Of a DNA stretch of 64,000 nt, positions 52,927 to 60,769 are shown one piece after another; positions within the stretch are counted from its first letter, which is position 1, and the number at the start of each line of letters is the position of its first letter. Source of the stretch: Paenibacillus tundrae (GTDB taxonomy: Bacteria; Bacillota; Bacilli; Paenibacillales; Paenibacillaceae); assembly GCF_036884255.1 (NCBI RefSeq), contig NZ_CP145605.1, positions 558,001 to 622,000 of the forward strand, in the 5' to 3' direction. The position numbers were made by a program, and so were the translations under genes. The notes under the pieces are model-generated. The model made no database searches. It was given only the letters and a program-made list of their open reading frames with translations, and was not told where the DNA came from.

Positions 52927-53259
52927 ATGGCAACTTTTGATGACTTTCTAAAACTGGATCTTCGCGTGGGAACAATTATTAATGCAGAATTTTTTGCAAA
53001 AGCTAAAGTCCCAGCGATCAAACTGGAGATTGACTTTGGTTCAGAAATTGGTATTAAGTCCTCCAGCGCACAAATCACAAAAAGGTATACAGCTGAAGAA
53101 ATTATCGGTAAACAGATTGTAGCAGTTGTGAATTTTCCACCTCGTCGGATTGCAGGATTTGATTCAGAAGTTTTGGTGCTGGGCGGAGTGCCGGAAGCAG
53201 GGGACGTTGTACTGTTAAAAACGGATTCTGATGTACCCAATGGAACACAAATCGGATAA
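52927..53259 (+). CDS. csaA: CsaA, tRNA-binding/secretion chaperone
   Basis: Protein of 110 residues made of one tRNA-binding (OB-fold) domain: FLKLDLRVGTIINAEFF, KSSSAQITKRYT, VAVVNFPPRRIAGFDSEVLV. This is the full length of CsaA, which in Bacillus acts as a dimeric secretion-related chaperone and binds tRNA in other bacteria. The ATG at 52927 follows TAGGAGGAA. Monocistronic, in a region of small regulator genes. Confidence 0.95.
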   Translation: MATFDDFLKLDLRVGTIINAEFFAKAKVPAIKLEIDFGSEIGIKSSSAQITKRYTAEEIIGKQIVAVVNFPPRRIAGFDSEVLVLGGVPEAGDVVLLKTDSDVPNGTQIG

Positions 53260-53338
53260 ACTAGCTGAAGCCCACCAAAGGATTACTTCCTAGGTGGGCT
53301 ATTGAGTAAAAGTAAAAAGGCATATGAAAATAACTTGA

Positions 53339-53373
53339 TTGACATATCGAGAAAAGACGATATACTAAGTTTC
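53339..53373 (+). promoter_or_regulatory. Promoter and operator of ArsR gene
   Basis: TTGACA (53339-53344), 16-bp spacer, TATACT (53361-53366), then seven bases to the ATG at 53374. The spacer holds the perfect inverted repeat ATATCG (53344-53349)-N8-CGATAT (53358-53363). The regulator bound there would exclude RNA polymerase. Confidence 0.85.
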
Positions 53374-53688
53374 ATGGAATTAATTGAAGTATTCAAAGCT
53401 TTATCAAATGAGACTCGTCTAAACATTCTGAAGTGGTTGAAGGAGCCGGAGAAGCACTTTCCTAAACAAGGCGCACACATTCCGAAGGAGGAGAATTTTG
53501 ATGGTGGAGTGTGCGTAGGTGATATTCAAGAAAAAGCCAAGGTTTCTCAGTCTACGGTATCCCACTATTTAAACATAATGCAAAAGGCGGGTTTACTAGA
53601 GTCTGTACGTTATGGTCAGTGGACGTATTATAGGCGAAATGAAAGTTTTATTCGAGCAGTAATTGAATTTATGGAAATAGAAATCTAA
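53374..53688 (+). CDS. ArsR family repressor, probably leaderless
   Basis: Repressor of 104 residues. Winged helix: ALSNETRLNILKWLKEPEK, then IQEKAKVSQSTVSHYLNIMQ and a wing with YGQWTYYRRNES. The loop NFDGGVCVGDI carries one Cys but no CxC metal motif, so metal sensing is doubtful. The ATG at 53374 lies exactly where transcription should begin, with no ribosome site. A TTG at 53302 would add 24 residues, but that start precedes the promoter. Matching operators at its promoter and before the next gene argue that it represses itself and the DMT pair. Confidence 0.87.
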   Translation: MELIEVFKALSNETRLNILKWLKEPEKHFPKQGAHIPKEENFDGGVCVGDIQEKAKVSQSTVSHYLNIMQKAGLLESVRYGQWTYYRRNESFIRAVIEFMEIEI

Positions 53689-53724
53689 AAAAATAAAAAA
53701 GCAACCATTTTTTTTGTTCTAATT

Positions 53725-53742
53725 TATCGATTATTCTCGATA
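53725..53742. promoter_or_regulatory. Second ArsR operator, before DMT pair
   Basis: TATCG-N8-CGATA (53725-53742), same arms and spacing as 53345-53362; with the reverse strand the left half reads ATATCGAGAA, identical to the first site. It lies 65 bp upstream of the first pump gene. Confidence 0.8.
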
Positions 53743-53807
53743 TCTAAATTAACAATAAGTGATCATGATCCAGTATGGATCAGGTTTGAAAACAGGAGAT
53801 GACGTAC

Positions 53808-54242
53808 GTGAAAAAAATAATTTTTTATATCATTGCTATTTTTACTGGAGCTTTACTCAGTCTTGAGGGAGCTCTGTATGGCAAGCTAGGGGAACAGGTT
53901 GGGGCGTTAGAGACGAACTTTTATAACTTCTTTATGGGAGCGATCATTGCACTTATCCTTCTTATTTTTTTTGGACGGGGTAACTTAAAGCTAATCAACA
54001 CATTTCCTAAATGGAATCTAATTGGTGGTGTTTTGGGCGTTACGTACTTATTGACCTTGGTTATTGGTGTTCCTATCGTTGGTGTAGGAATTTCTATGAT
54101 TGCCATCGTTGTAGGACAAATGGTTACCAGTATGTTAATTGATCATTTTGGTTGGCTCGGCAGTACTCGTAAACAGATTGGTTCTAAACGAGTGGCAGCC
54201 TTGATACTCATGTTGGCCGCACTGGTGTTTACTTTATTTTAA
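53808..54242 (+). CDS. DMT family small transporter, YdcZ/DUF606 type (first)
   Basis: Small membrane protein of 144 residues with five helices (IIFYIIAIFTGALLSLEGAL, FYNFFMGAIIALILLIFF, WNLIGGVLGVTYLLTLVIGV, VGISMIAIVVGQMVTSMLI). DUF606 proteins are half-size DMT transporters that act as pairs. GTG start at 53808, nine bases after AGGAG; the ATG at 53799 touches the site. Followed 20 bp later by a paralogue. Preceded by an ArsR operator, so expression is probably released by the ArsR ligand. Confidence 0.88.
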   Translation: MKKIIFYIIAIFTGALLSLEGALYGKLGEQVGALETNFYNFFMGAIIALILLIFFGRGNLKLINTFPKWNLIGGVLGVTYLLTLVIGVPIVGVGISMIAIVVGQMVTSMLIDHFGWLGSTRKQIGSKRVAALILMLAALVFTLF

Positions 54243-54262
54243 GTAAGAAGGAGAATTTTATT

Positions 54263-54730
54263 ATGGGAATTGGATTATTAATTGTAATTGTGACGTTAAT
54301 AGGTGGTGCTGTGCTTGGAGCCCAATCTTCCCTTAACGGTAAGATCAGTCGTACAATTGGACTGTTAGAAACAGTATTCTTTACCTTTGCTTCTGGCGCC
54401 TTAGTTTTAGCTGTGCTCGTTGTTTTTTTTGGAAGTGGACATCTTTTCGATCTCATTCATGCACCTAAGTTGCAATTGGCAGCTGTTTTCTTGGGATTTG
54501 GTTACCTGTTCTTATCAACATTTTCTGTAAATATGATTGGTGTTACTCCTGCCAACCTAACTGCAATTGTTGGACAACTGTTAGCAGGATTTGTGATAGA
54601 TGCTATGGGTCTATTCGGTAGTGAAATCATCAATTTCTCGTGGCAACGGGGCGTTTCACTTGTACTGATGTTAGTTGCACTGGCGCTGATTTTTAGTGAA
54701 AAAACAGGTAGAGCAGAGAGCATAAGATAA
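54263..54730 (+). CDS. DMT family small transporter, YdcZ/DUF606 type (second)
   Basis: Partner of the preceding protein, 155 residues, with five helices and the family's GGAVLGAQSSLNGKISRTIG start and VGQLLAGFVIDAMGLFG region. The ATG at 54263 has AGAAGGAGAA upstream. Paralogous half-size pumps encoded in tandem usually form a heterodimer. The exported compound is unknown. Confidence 0.88.
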   Translation: MGIGLLIVIVTLIGGAVLGAQSSLNGKISRTIGLLETVFFTFASGALVLAVLVVFFGSGHLFDLIHAPKLQLAAVFLGFGYLFLSTFSVNMIGVTPANLTAIVGQLLAGFVIDAMGLFGSEIINFSWQRGVSLVLMLVALALIFSEKTGRAESIR

Positions 54731-54772
54731 CATATACGAATATCTGTAGAGAGACGGAGGAGAAATTCGGAA

Positions 54773-54843
54773 CTGCTGTAGGAGCCAAAGCGTCTGCCTT
54801 TGTCACTGGATTTTTATCGTGAATATCTGGGGAACAACAGCAG
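54773..54843. repeat. Degenerate copy of the AAGCG-core repeat
   Basis: Outer arms CTGCTGT (54773-54779) and ACAGCAG (54837-54843). Inside is AAAGCGTCTGCCTTTGTCAC and later ATCTGGGGAACA, matching the plan of 29951-30059 with many changes. No gene is here. Confidence 0.5.
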
Positions 54844-54887
54844 CGGGAAGTAGAAACATTTACTGGAGTCACGTTAATTCCAATATA

Positions 54888-54926
54888 AAAAATGGAGCCA
54901 TTGTCGAAAACAATGGCTCCTTCTTT
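54888..54926. terminator. Bidirectional terminator between convergent genes
   Basis: GGAGCCATTGT (54894-54904) and ACAATGGCTCC (54910-54920) pair perfectly over CGAAA, with A-rich and T-rich flanks for both directions. Confidence 0.9.
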
Positions 54927-54935
54927 ATGAAATGA

Positions 54936-55406
54936 CTATTTTGATGAACTTGATGGAACATCAGGATCAGTCGGGTTTTCATCATTTAAGGTTTTACCTA
55001 AGAGCAACGAATTGGGATAATTTTTAAAAAATTCTGCTTCATCTACTTTTAAAAAAAACTTGCCTTCAAAAATCAGTTGATTCGTATTGGGTTCGATTTC
55101 ATCTATAGTTCTTGCGATCTCCGATTCCTTAAAGATACTTTGTTCATCTGCTCGCACGAACATGCCATGAGGTGTATAGAATTGAGTAGAATCCCCGTTT
55201 GCGATTTTTGATTCTACGGATTCTACGTTTTTTACGGGTTCTTCGAATTTCACGTTATTTGTTGAAATATTCGTGTTAACAGGGATTTCATCTGTCTTAT
55301 TAACGGTTTCCATTGCTGGATAGGTATCTGCTTGTGAATTGGATAGTAATGCTACTCCTGAAATAATAGTCATTGCAAAGGCTATTAAATATATTTTTTT
55401 GAACAT
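54936..55406 (-). CDS. Exported hypothetical protein, 156 residues
   Basis: Not recognised. An N-terminal signal or membrane anchor (MFKKIYLIAFAMTIISGVAL) is followed by a hydrophilic region rich in Asn, Glu and Thr, a compact middle (FYTPHGMFVRADEQSIFKES, LIFEGKFFLKVDEAEFFKNY), and a Ser-rich end. The ATG at 55406 follows GGGTGGGGA; an upstream in-frame ATG would add five residues. Likely acts outside the cytoplasm. Single gene with its own terminator. Confidence 0.75.
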   Translation of the reverse strand: MFKKIYLIAFAMTIISGVALLSNSQADTYPAMETVNKTDEIPVNTNISTNNVKFEEPVKNVESVESKIANGDSTQFYTPHGMFVRADEQSIFKESEIARTIDEIEPNTNQLIFEGKFFLKVDEAEFFKNYPNSLLLGKTLNDENPTDPDVPSSSSK

Positions 55407-55629
55407 AGTGTCCCCACCCTTCATACCAACAATTATTTCCTACTTTAAAACAGTATATTCACTACAATGGTAAGAGCCTATTTGGCTTTACTTGCTGTAC
55501 AACTGGTTTTTCAAAGGACAATAACACAAAATCCCCATTACTCTTCAATACAACTTTTCTATGCAAATTGCGTCTTAATTCAAGCAACAATGGGCTAGTT
55601 TACACAGTAATTAGAGAGGAATGTTCAGA

Positions 55630-56652
55630 ATGAAGAAATACCTTCCCGGATTATTAATTATTTTTGTCCTATGTTTGGGCTTACCAACTCAGGCTTACAT
55701 GGAGGCGTCTAACCAACAGCCTTTGGCTTTTGAGGATCACAATCTAGAACAAGCGCTTAAGTCATTATTGAATAAAAACGATGATGAATCCCTAACAAAA
55801 GAGGATCTAGAGTCACTGACCGATGTTAATCTATCGGGTAAAGGAATTAAGAGTTTGCAGGGTTTGGAATATGCGGTCAATCTGAGCACGTTGTCCATAA
55901 GTTCCAACAAGATCACTGATCTAAAGCCGCTAACAGGATTGGTTAAGCTTAGGAGCCTCGAAGCTGCGAATAATAACATCAAAGATCTTGCTCCTTTGTC
56001 TAAATTAACTGCCTTGGTTACTCTGAATTTATCATCTAACCAAATATATGATTTGGAGCCGTTGAGAAATCTTCAAAGTTTGGCTTACCTCTATTTGAAG
56101 AACAATCGAGTCTGGGATTTAGAGCCGCTCCAACAACGTGGTTTTTTACCGTATTATGATACGGGTGCATTCATTGAACCACTTGCACTGCAAAATAACT
56201 ATTTAGATTTAAGCAAGGGATCGAAAACAACTAAATTATTTGTGAAAATGGCAGGAAATGAGTTGCCTAGCGGTCAGCGTAAGACACAGCGCTTGGTGAT
56301 CGGCAGCACGACTGCTTATGTTGGAGAAAGTGCTTATCGTATTACTGCAGCGCCATTTATTCAGACCGGACGTACCTATGTGCCGATCCGTTTCATCTCC
56401 GAGAAGCTTGGGGCAGCCGTGAATTGGAACCAGAGCACCAAAGAGGTAACGATTCAGAAGGATGGTAAAACGATTCGCTGGGTTGTAGGGAACAGGCAGG
56501 TAAAAGTAAACCAGCAAACGGTGATGCAAGATGCTCCTTTACTTCTGAAGAACGGCAGTGCGTTCGTTCCTGTTCGTTTTGTGGCCGAGCAGTTAAATAC
56601 TTCCGTTGAATATATGGGAAGCAAGCATATGGTCGTGATTTTCAAAAAATAA
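55630..56652 (+). CDS. Secreted leucine-rich repeat protein with stalk domain
   Basis: Exported protein of 340 residues. A signal peptide ends at LPTQAYM. Residues about 35-170 hold four to five leucine-rich repeats of the SDS22-like kind (NLSTLSISSNKITDLKPL, TALVTLNLSSNQIYDLEPL). Residues 215-340 are a copper-amine-oxidase-like (stalk) domain (TYVPIRFISEKLGAAVNWNQ and AFVPVRFVAEQLNTSVEYM). It is probably a surface-exposed binding or matrix protein. The ATG at 55630 has AGAGAGGA at good spacing. It shares its C-terminal domain type with the proteins at 20402 and 61486. Confidence 0.88.
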   Translation: MKKYLPGLLIIFVLCLGLPTQAYMEASNQQPLAFEDHNLEQALKSLLNKNDDESLTKEDLESLTDVNLSGKGIKSLQGLEYAVNLSTLSISSNKITDLKPLTGLVKLRSLEAANNNIKDLAPLSKLTALVTLNLSSNQIYDLEPLRNLQSLAYLYLKNNRVWDLEPLQQRGFLPYYDTGAFIEPLALQNNYLDLSKGSKTTKLFVKMAGNELPSGQRKTQRLVIGSTTAYVGESAYRITAAPFIQTGRTYVPIRFISEKLGAAVNWNQSTKEVTIQKDGKTIRWVVGNRQVKVNQQTVMQDAPLLLKNGSAFVPVRFVAEQLNTSVEYMGSKHMVVIFKK

Positions 56653-56711
56653 GCAGCTATGTAGACCATCTTAAACGAACAATAGAAACGATAATTCAAT
56701 AATAAAACCAA

Positions 56712-56743
56712 GAAAGCAGCTGATCGGAGTGATCGCTGCTTTT
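56712..56743 (+). terminator. Terminator after LRR gene
   Basis: AAAGCAGCTGATC pairs with GATCGCTGCTTT (bulge) over GGAGT, then a T-rich run. Confidence 0.75.
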
Positions 56744-56812
56744 ATTTAACTAATAACGCAATAGATAGCGACAACCCCAATCGTCTCCATTACATTAAAC
56801 GCGTTCTTCACC

Positions 56813-58240
56813 TCATTCAAACATAGGTGTACTTTTGGCCTTTTTATTGGCGAGGAACAGGCTTGGGATGAAAATCAACGCTAGGATCATCGTAGCTACA
56901 AGGAAACCGATATGGTACCCCTTCAATTGATTTGCAATCGTTGGATGCAATCCTTGTATGGTTGTCGCAACAGCAGTAGCAATAATCGCTGAGCCGAAGC
57001 TCGAACCCAGATTTTCAATGATATTGATGCCAACACCTGCCTCAGGAAGCAGTTTACTGTCGAGTCCAGTGTAGGCTTCACTCATCAATGGAAGACTAAT
57101 GCCTCCAACGCTGACGCCACGGATGAACAGGATGACCGAGATCCAGATCATACTTGTCGTATCCGAGATGAATATAAATGGAATAGATCCGATAAGGGAA
57201 AGAATAAGGCTGGCGAGCAGTACATATTTTGCACCCACTTTATCAATCATTTTTCCAATGAAAGGCCGAGTGACAAGCATACCAACGCCTTGGGGAATGA
57301 GTGCAACTGCTGTTTGAATCATTGTGAAGTCTCGAAAGGTTTGAAAGAACAGGGGGAGTATTAACATCGGACCCATAATAGCGATATGTGCTAAGAATAG
57401 CCCCGCGCTTGATGCTGCAAAGTTTCTGTGTGCAAACAAATTCACAGGTAGAACGGTCTGATTGCATTTAATCCGATTGTAGACGAAATAAATGATAGCC
57501 ATAGCAAGACCAATTCCCATCCACAAGATCGTTTCGTCATTATTAAAAGTGGCATGATCTGCTGCTTTGGTAATTCCGTAAATTAAAGCCACACTCATCG
57601 AGGATAAAACGATAATTCCAACTAAATCGAGCTTGCTTTCTTTGTTGAAGGGTTCAAAGTCTGGAATCTTTCTGATCATTAATGGCGCGGAGATCAATAC
57701 AATGAACACGTTAATGAAAAAGATCCATTGCCAAGAAGCCTCCTGAACGATGAATCCACCGATGATCGGTCCCAAGATAGGGCCAAAGATCATAGGTGTA
57801 CTCACAATAGCCATGACTCTGCCTAAATATTGTTGCCCGGTTGTTTTAACTAAGAGGGTAAACATCAAGGTGGTTATGACTCCGGCACTGAATCCTTGAA
57901 GTAAACGGAAGAGGATGAAACTTGAAATATCCCAGCTAACTCCGACTAAGACAGAAATCACACCAAAAGCAATTACAGCCCCAACAAAGACCTTCTTGCC
58001 GTTAAATTTATTCATAAGCCATCCGGATACAGGAACTGCAATCGCAAGGGCTAAAATATATCCAGTAATGGCCCATTGGATGGTATCCAATGTTGTATGG
58101 AAATCTTTTGTTAGTTGATTTACAGCAATATTCACCATGGTAGAGTCAAGCATAGGAGCGATTGCTCCAAGGGCAATTGCCCAAGCTGTTATAAGAATAT
58201 GTTTGGGTATTCCCGGTTCCTTTGCGTTGTCTGATGTCAT
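56813..58240 (-). CDS. MFS multidrug efflux transporter, DHA2 (EmrB/QacA) type
   Basis: Proton-driven exporter of 475 residues with 14 membrane segments. Signature pieces: LDSTMVNIAVNQL in helix 1 (motif D1), the LMNKFNGKKVF loop between helices 2 and 3, and GPILGPIIGGFIVQEASWQW (motif C). The ATG at 58240 follows AAAGGAG; an upstream TTG/ATG in-frame start would add a basic leader. Preceded by a MarR gene on the same strand, with paired direct repeats over its promoter, so it is presumably repressed by that regulator and induced by its drug ligand. Confidence 0.93.
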   Translation of the reverse strand: MTSDNAKEPGIPKHILITAWAIALGAIAPMLDSTMVNIAVNQLTKDFHTTLDTIQWAITGYILALAIAVPVSGWLMNKFNGKKVFVGAVIAFGVISVLVGVSWDISSFILFRLLQGFSAGVITTLMFTLLVKTTGQQYLGRVMAIVSTPMIFGPILGPIIGGFIVQEASWQWIFFINVFIVLISAPLMIRKIPDFEPFNKESKLDLVGIIVLSSMSVALIYGITKAADHATFNNDETILWMGIGLAMAIIYFVYNRIKCNQTVLPVNLFAHRNFAASSAGLFLAHIAIMGPMLILPLFFQTFRDFTMIQTAVALIPQGVGMLVTRPFIGKMIDKVGAKYVLLASLILSLIGSIPFIFISDTTSMIWISVILFIRGVSVGGISLPLMSEAYTGLDSKLLPEAGVGINIIENLGSSFGSAIIATAVATTIQGLHPTIANQLKGYHIGFLVATMILALIFIPSLFLANKKAKSTPMFE

Positions 58241-58261
58241 GTTATGCTCCTTTAAATTGAA

Positions 58262-58313
58262 TTTTGTTTCCTCATCAACTAAAAATCTACTCTTGTTTTG
58301 TTTCCTTGTCAAC
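58262..58313 (-). promoter_or_regulatory. MFS promoter with two direct-repeat operators
   Basis: On the minus strand, -35 TTGACA (58307-58312), 17 bp, -10 TAGATT (58284-58289). Two 18-bp direct repeats, TTTTGTTTCCTTGTCAAC (58296-58313) and TTTTGTTTCCTCATCAAC (58262-58279), differ at two bases and are 34 bp apart (about three helical turns). One covers the -35, the other the start region. Likely MarR-type operators. Confidence 0.7.
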
Positions 58314-58327
58314 AATAAATGAAAAAT

Positions 58328-58365
58328 AAAAAAAGCATCCGTTTCTCTAAAGAGAAGGTTGCTCT
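58328..58365 (-). terminator. Terminator of the MarR gene
   Basis: AGCATCC (58334-58340) pairs with GGTTGCT (58357-58363), and TTTCTCT with AGAGAA inside. On the minus strand it ends in T7. It lies between marR-type and MFS genes, so the two are separate transcription units with possible readthrough. Confidence 0.8.
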
Positions 58366-58389
58366 TGGTTTTAACTCATTTTATTGGTT

Positions 58390-58860
58390 TTACTTCGTTA
58401 GATCTAAACCTTGTTTGTCTATTTCCATATCCAAATGTTTGCTGTACACTTCAATGAAGTTCAGCATTTTATCATATTGTTCTTCAGTTACATGATTAAA
58501 TACAGATTCATCTCTCTCTTGAAACTCTGTATGAAGTTTCTCATGAATGTCATATATGGTTCTGCCTTGCTCGGTTAGTCTAAAAAAGACTTCCTTCTTA
58601 TTATTTGCTTTTTGATAATCTTCGATCAGACCCTTTTCGATGAGCTTCTTCGTTAATTTACTTATGGCACCCTTGGTCATATACAGGGATTCTGCCAGCT
58701 TGGTTACGTTGGAATCTACATTTTTCTCTATAAATTCAATGCAATGGACTTCAGAAGGCTTATATCCTTTAAGACTACTTTCCATCTTCGATTTATTAAT
58801 CCAGACCAATTTGTTGAATAAGTCCCTGAAATCCATCATGACCTGTTCTTGCTTGTTCAT
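58390..58860 (-). CDS. MarR family repressor
   Basis: Winged-helix repressor of 156 residues. DNA-binding part: VTKLAESLYMTKGAISKLTK, with a wing KANNKKEVFFRLTEQG; flanking helices form the dimer interface. The ATG at 58860 follows GGGGTGA. A promoter TTGATT-16-TATAGT lies on the minus strand at 58897-58924. Located directly before an MFS exporter, the classic MarR-pump layout. Signal unknown; phenolic or antibiotic ligands are usual. Confidence 0.92.
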   Translation of the reverse strand: MNKQEQVMMDFRDLFNKLVWINKSKMESSLKGYKPSEVHCIEFIEKNVDSNVTKLAESLYMTKGAISKLTKKLIEKGLIEDYQKANNKKEVFFRLTEQGRTIYDIHEKLHTEFQERDESVFNHVTEEQYDKMLNFIEVYSKHLDMEIDKQGLDLTK

Positions 58861-58896
58861 GGTTAGTCACCCCATATGAGTTATTTCCTAAGATAA

Positions 58897-58924
58897 ACTA
58901 TAACCTTTTATCATTTAAAATCAA
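58897..58924 (-). promoter_or_regulatory. Promoter of MarR gene
   Basis: Minus strand TTGATT (58919-58924), 16-bp spacer, TATAGT (58897-58902), 37 bp ahead of the start codon. Confidence 0.6.
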
Positions 58925-59023
58925 ATCGTGTCACCCACATGAGCATGGATGGCAAACAATTCAACAACAAGCTCTGATATAATAGCAGTTAGCAGCTATC
59001 TATTTTCTGTGGAGGTGAGGCCA

Positions 59024-59140
59024 TTGAAAACAATTGGGGTAGGATTCTTATATGCATGGCTCTATGCAAAGCCAGTGAAGGATATGGCAATGCTTTGCAT
59101 AGAGATTAGCAACAACCCAATTGCCAACAACGAGTTGTAA
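59024..59140 (+). CDS. Candidate 38-residue peptide gene
   Basis: A TTG at 59024 follows a strong GGAGGTGAGG site four bases away and opens a 38-codon frame (MKTIGVGFLYAWLYAKPVKD... ISNNPIANNEL). A TATAAT box at 58978-58983 could be its -10. The first 16 residues are hydrophobic. No family is recognised. It may be a true small protein, or an upstream leader peptide for the CD3324-like gene 55 bp downstream. Confidence 0.4.
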   Translation: MKTIGVGFLYAWLYAKPVKDMAMLCIEISNNPIANNEL

Positions 59141-59195
59141 TATTCTACGAACTGGCTTTGCACCTTATTGATTTATTAAATAAGGAGTGAGGCAC

Positions 59196-59462
59196 GTGAA
59201 ATATTCAAAAGCCGAGTCGATTTTCCCGGAAGAATTGCTACGGATCATCCAAGAATACGTTCAGGGCGAATTAGTATATATCCCCAAACCTAAAGAGACA
59301 CATCTCAAATGGGGAGAAAAAACACACAGTAAGAGTAAAGTCTCTGCTCGAAACGCTGAGATTAAATCCTTATTCCGTGATGGAGTCAGCATAAACGAGT
59401 TGGCGGAGCGGTATTTCTTGTCCTGTGAAAGTATTAAGAAGATTGTTTATACCAAGATCTAA
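59196..59462 (+). CDS. CD3324-family small protein with helix-turn-helix
   Basis: Protein of 88 residues. The start KYSKAESIFPEELLRIIQEY and the middle YIPKPKETHLKWGEKT are the conserved pattern of the CD3324 family of Bacillota. The end is a helix-turn-helix (VSARNAEIKSLFRDGVSINE then LAERYFLSCESIKKIVYTKI), so it probably binds DNA. GTG start at 59196 after AAGGAGTGAGG; an in-frame GTG at 59187 lies inside the site. Followed by a strong terminator. Biological role unknown. Confidence 0.85.
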   Translation: MKYSKAESIFPEELLRIIQEYVQGELVYIPKPKETHLKWGEKTHSKSKVSARNAEIKSLFRDGVSINELAERYFLSCESIKKIVYTKI

Positions 59463-59464
59463 TG

Positions 59465-59505
59465 GAATCCGCTACATCGTCGTATCGACGGTATAGCGGA
59501 TTTTT
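59465..59505 (+). terminator. Terminator after CD3324-like gene
   Basis: ATCCGCTA (59467-59474) pairs with TAGCGGAT (59494-59501), with CGTCG/CGACG inside, then T5. Confidence 0.92.
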
Positions 59506-59620
59506 GTGCAGAGATGAATTAAATCAACTTATACATAGTAACTGCATCTCTAAATCGATAGACTCAAGTTAAGGTTGTTGTGATCCAAGGACGTCTGCAT
59601 TAGGAGAAGGGGGCAGTGAA

Positions 59621-60703
59621 ATGAACGAAATCATAATGAAACAGCTGCTGGACAAAAATGAACGGCTGATCAACATGGTGATCGAACGCGTAAAAAGAGA
59701 TTACCAAGACGATATCGCCATTATTGGGCTTACGGGTTCATTTAGCACCGGGGACTTTCACGAGAAGAGTGATCTGGATCTAATTATCATTAATAATACC
59801 GATAAGGGCTGGGAGATATCCGATTGCTTCATCTTGGATGACGTTGGATATGACATCTATTGCACGCCTTGGGATACAAGAATACATGAGCAATCCACCT
59901 TGGAAAGTCCCAACGTATCGAGCCTAACCGAGCTCAAAGTACTCTACTATGCCAAACCTGAGGATTTGGAGAAATTAAACGGATTCAAGCAAAAGGCTCT
60001 TGATGCACTTGCGAACCCAATAGGAGAAGCGTGTCTTCAGCGAGCGAAAAAATGGATTGATCTGGCTAAGCAAGCCTACAGCGATACGATGCTGGGTGAA
60101 GATATTGGCTCCGTGCGACATGCATCTGCCGACGTTCTGTACAATCTAGTCAATGCGTTGGTTAGCATGAATAACACGTGCATTAAACGAGGAATCAAGC
60201 GATATTTGGAAGAGATATGTTCGTTGCGCTATGTTCCGGATGATCTCGAATCCCTTTACATGTCAGTCATTGAAGCGCATACCATTGAAGATATTCGATT
60301 AGCATCTTTCAACATATTGAAAAGCGTTACGAAGTTACACAGCACGATGTGTGATACGTTAATCGTTAGACCTGCTCCGACCTATGATAATTTGAAGGGA
60401 ACATACGAAGAATTGTGGTGCAACTACCGCAACAAAATGTTGAACGGTGTGTTAACCAACGATGCCCCTTATGTATTTCTTTCAGCTTTTGGAGCACAAG
60501 GCTATCTTGATGAAATGGCTGCGAAGATCGGAACTAAGAAATTTGATCTTATGCAGTACTTTGATGCAAGTGATCTAACAGTTATGCAAGAGAAGTTCCT
60601 TGAAGTGATGGATGAGTATGCTCAGGAATATGGTAAGGTAGGCAGAGAAATCGAACGTTTTACATCCTTCGAGCAACTGTATGCCCATTTTATGAATCGT
60701 TGA
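59621..60703 (+). CDS. Nucleotidyltransferase-domain protein, 360 residues
   Basis: N-terminal nucleotidyltransferase fold: GLTGSFSTGDFHEKSDLDLI, the GSx10-12DxD motif of the aminoglycoside/DNA-pol-beta group, with the two Asp for metal. Residues about 130-260 are helical like the HEPN-type or KNTase C-terminal domain, and the last 100 residues are an extra region of unknown fold. It may nucleotidylate a small molecule or a protein. The ATG at 59621 follows GAAGGGGGCAG. Such genes are common in Paenibacillus as uncharacterised resistance-like enzymes; no drug can be assigned. Confidence 0.82.
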   Translation: MNEIIMKQLLDKNERLINMVIERVKRDYQDDIAIIGLTGSFSTGDFHEKSDLDLIIINNTDKGWEISDCFILDDVGYDIYCTPWDTRIHEQSTLESPNVSSLTELKVLYYAKPEDLEKLNGFKQKALDALANPIGEACLQRAKKWIDLAKQAYSDTMLGEDIGSVRHASADVLYNLVNALVSMNNTCIKRGIKRYLEEICSLRYVPDDLESLYMSVIEAHTIEDIRLASFNILKSVTKLHSTMCDTLIVRPAPTYDNLKGTYEELWCNYRNKMLNGVLTNDAPYVFLSAFGAQGYLDEMAAKIGTKKFDLMQYFDASDLTVMQEKFLEVMDEYAQEYGKVGREIERFTSFEQLYAHFMNR

Positions 60704-60726
60704 CCTTAAATTCTAGTTCGTAATAA

Positions 60727-60769
60727 GTCCCCTGAAAGGGGGACAACATACCATTAATCAATGGTATAG
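60727..60769. other. Two adjacent hairpins between convergent genes
   Basis: GTCCCC/GGGGGAC (60727-60744) and ATACCATT/AATGGTAT (60750-60769), the second overlapping the end of the minus-strand gene. No T tracts; they may still block converging transcripts. Confidence 0.5.

Noticed and set aside
53302..53373. Longer ArsR protein starting at TTG 53302
   Set aside because: This segment contains the -35, operator and -10 of the gene itself, so it is upstream of transcription.
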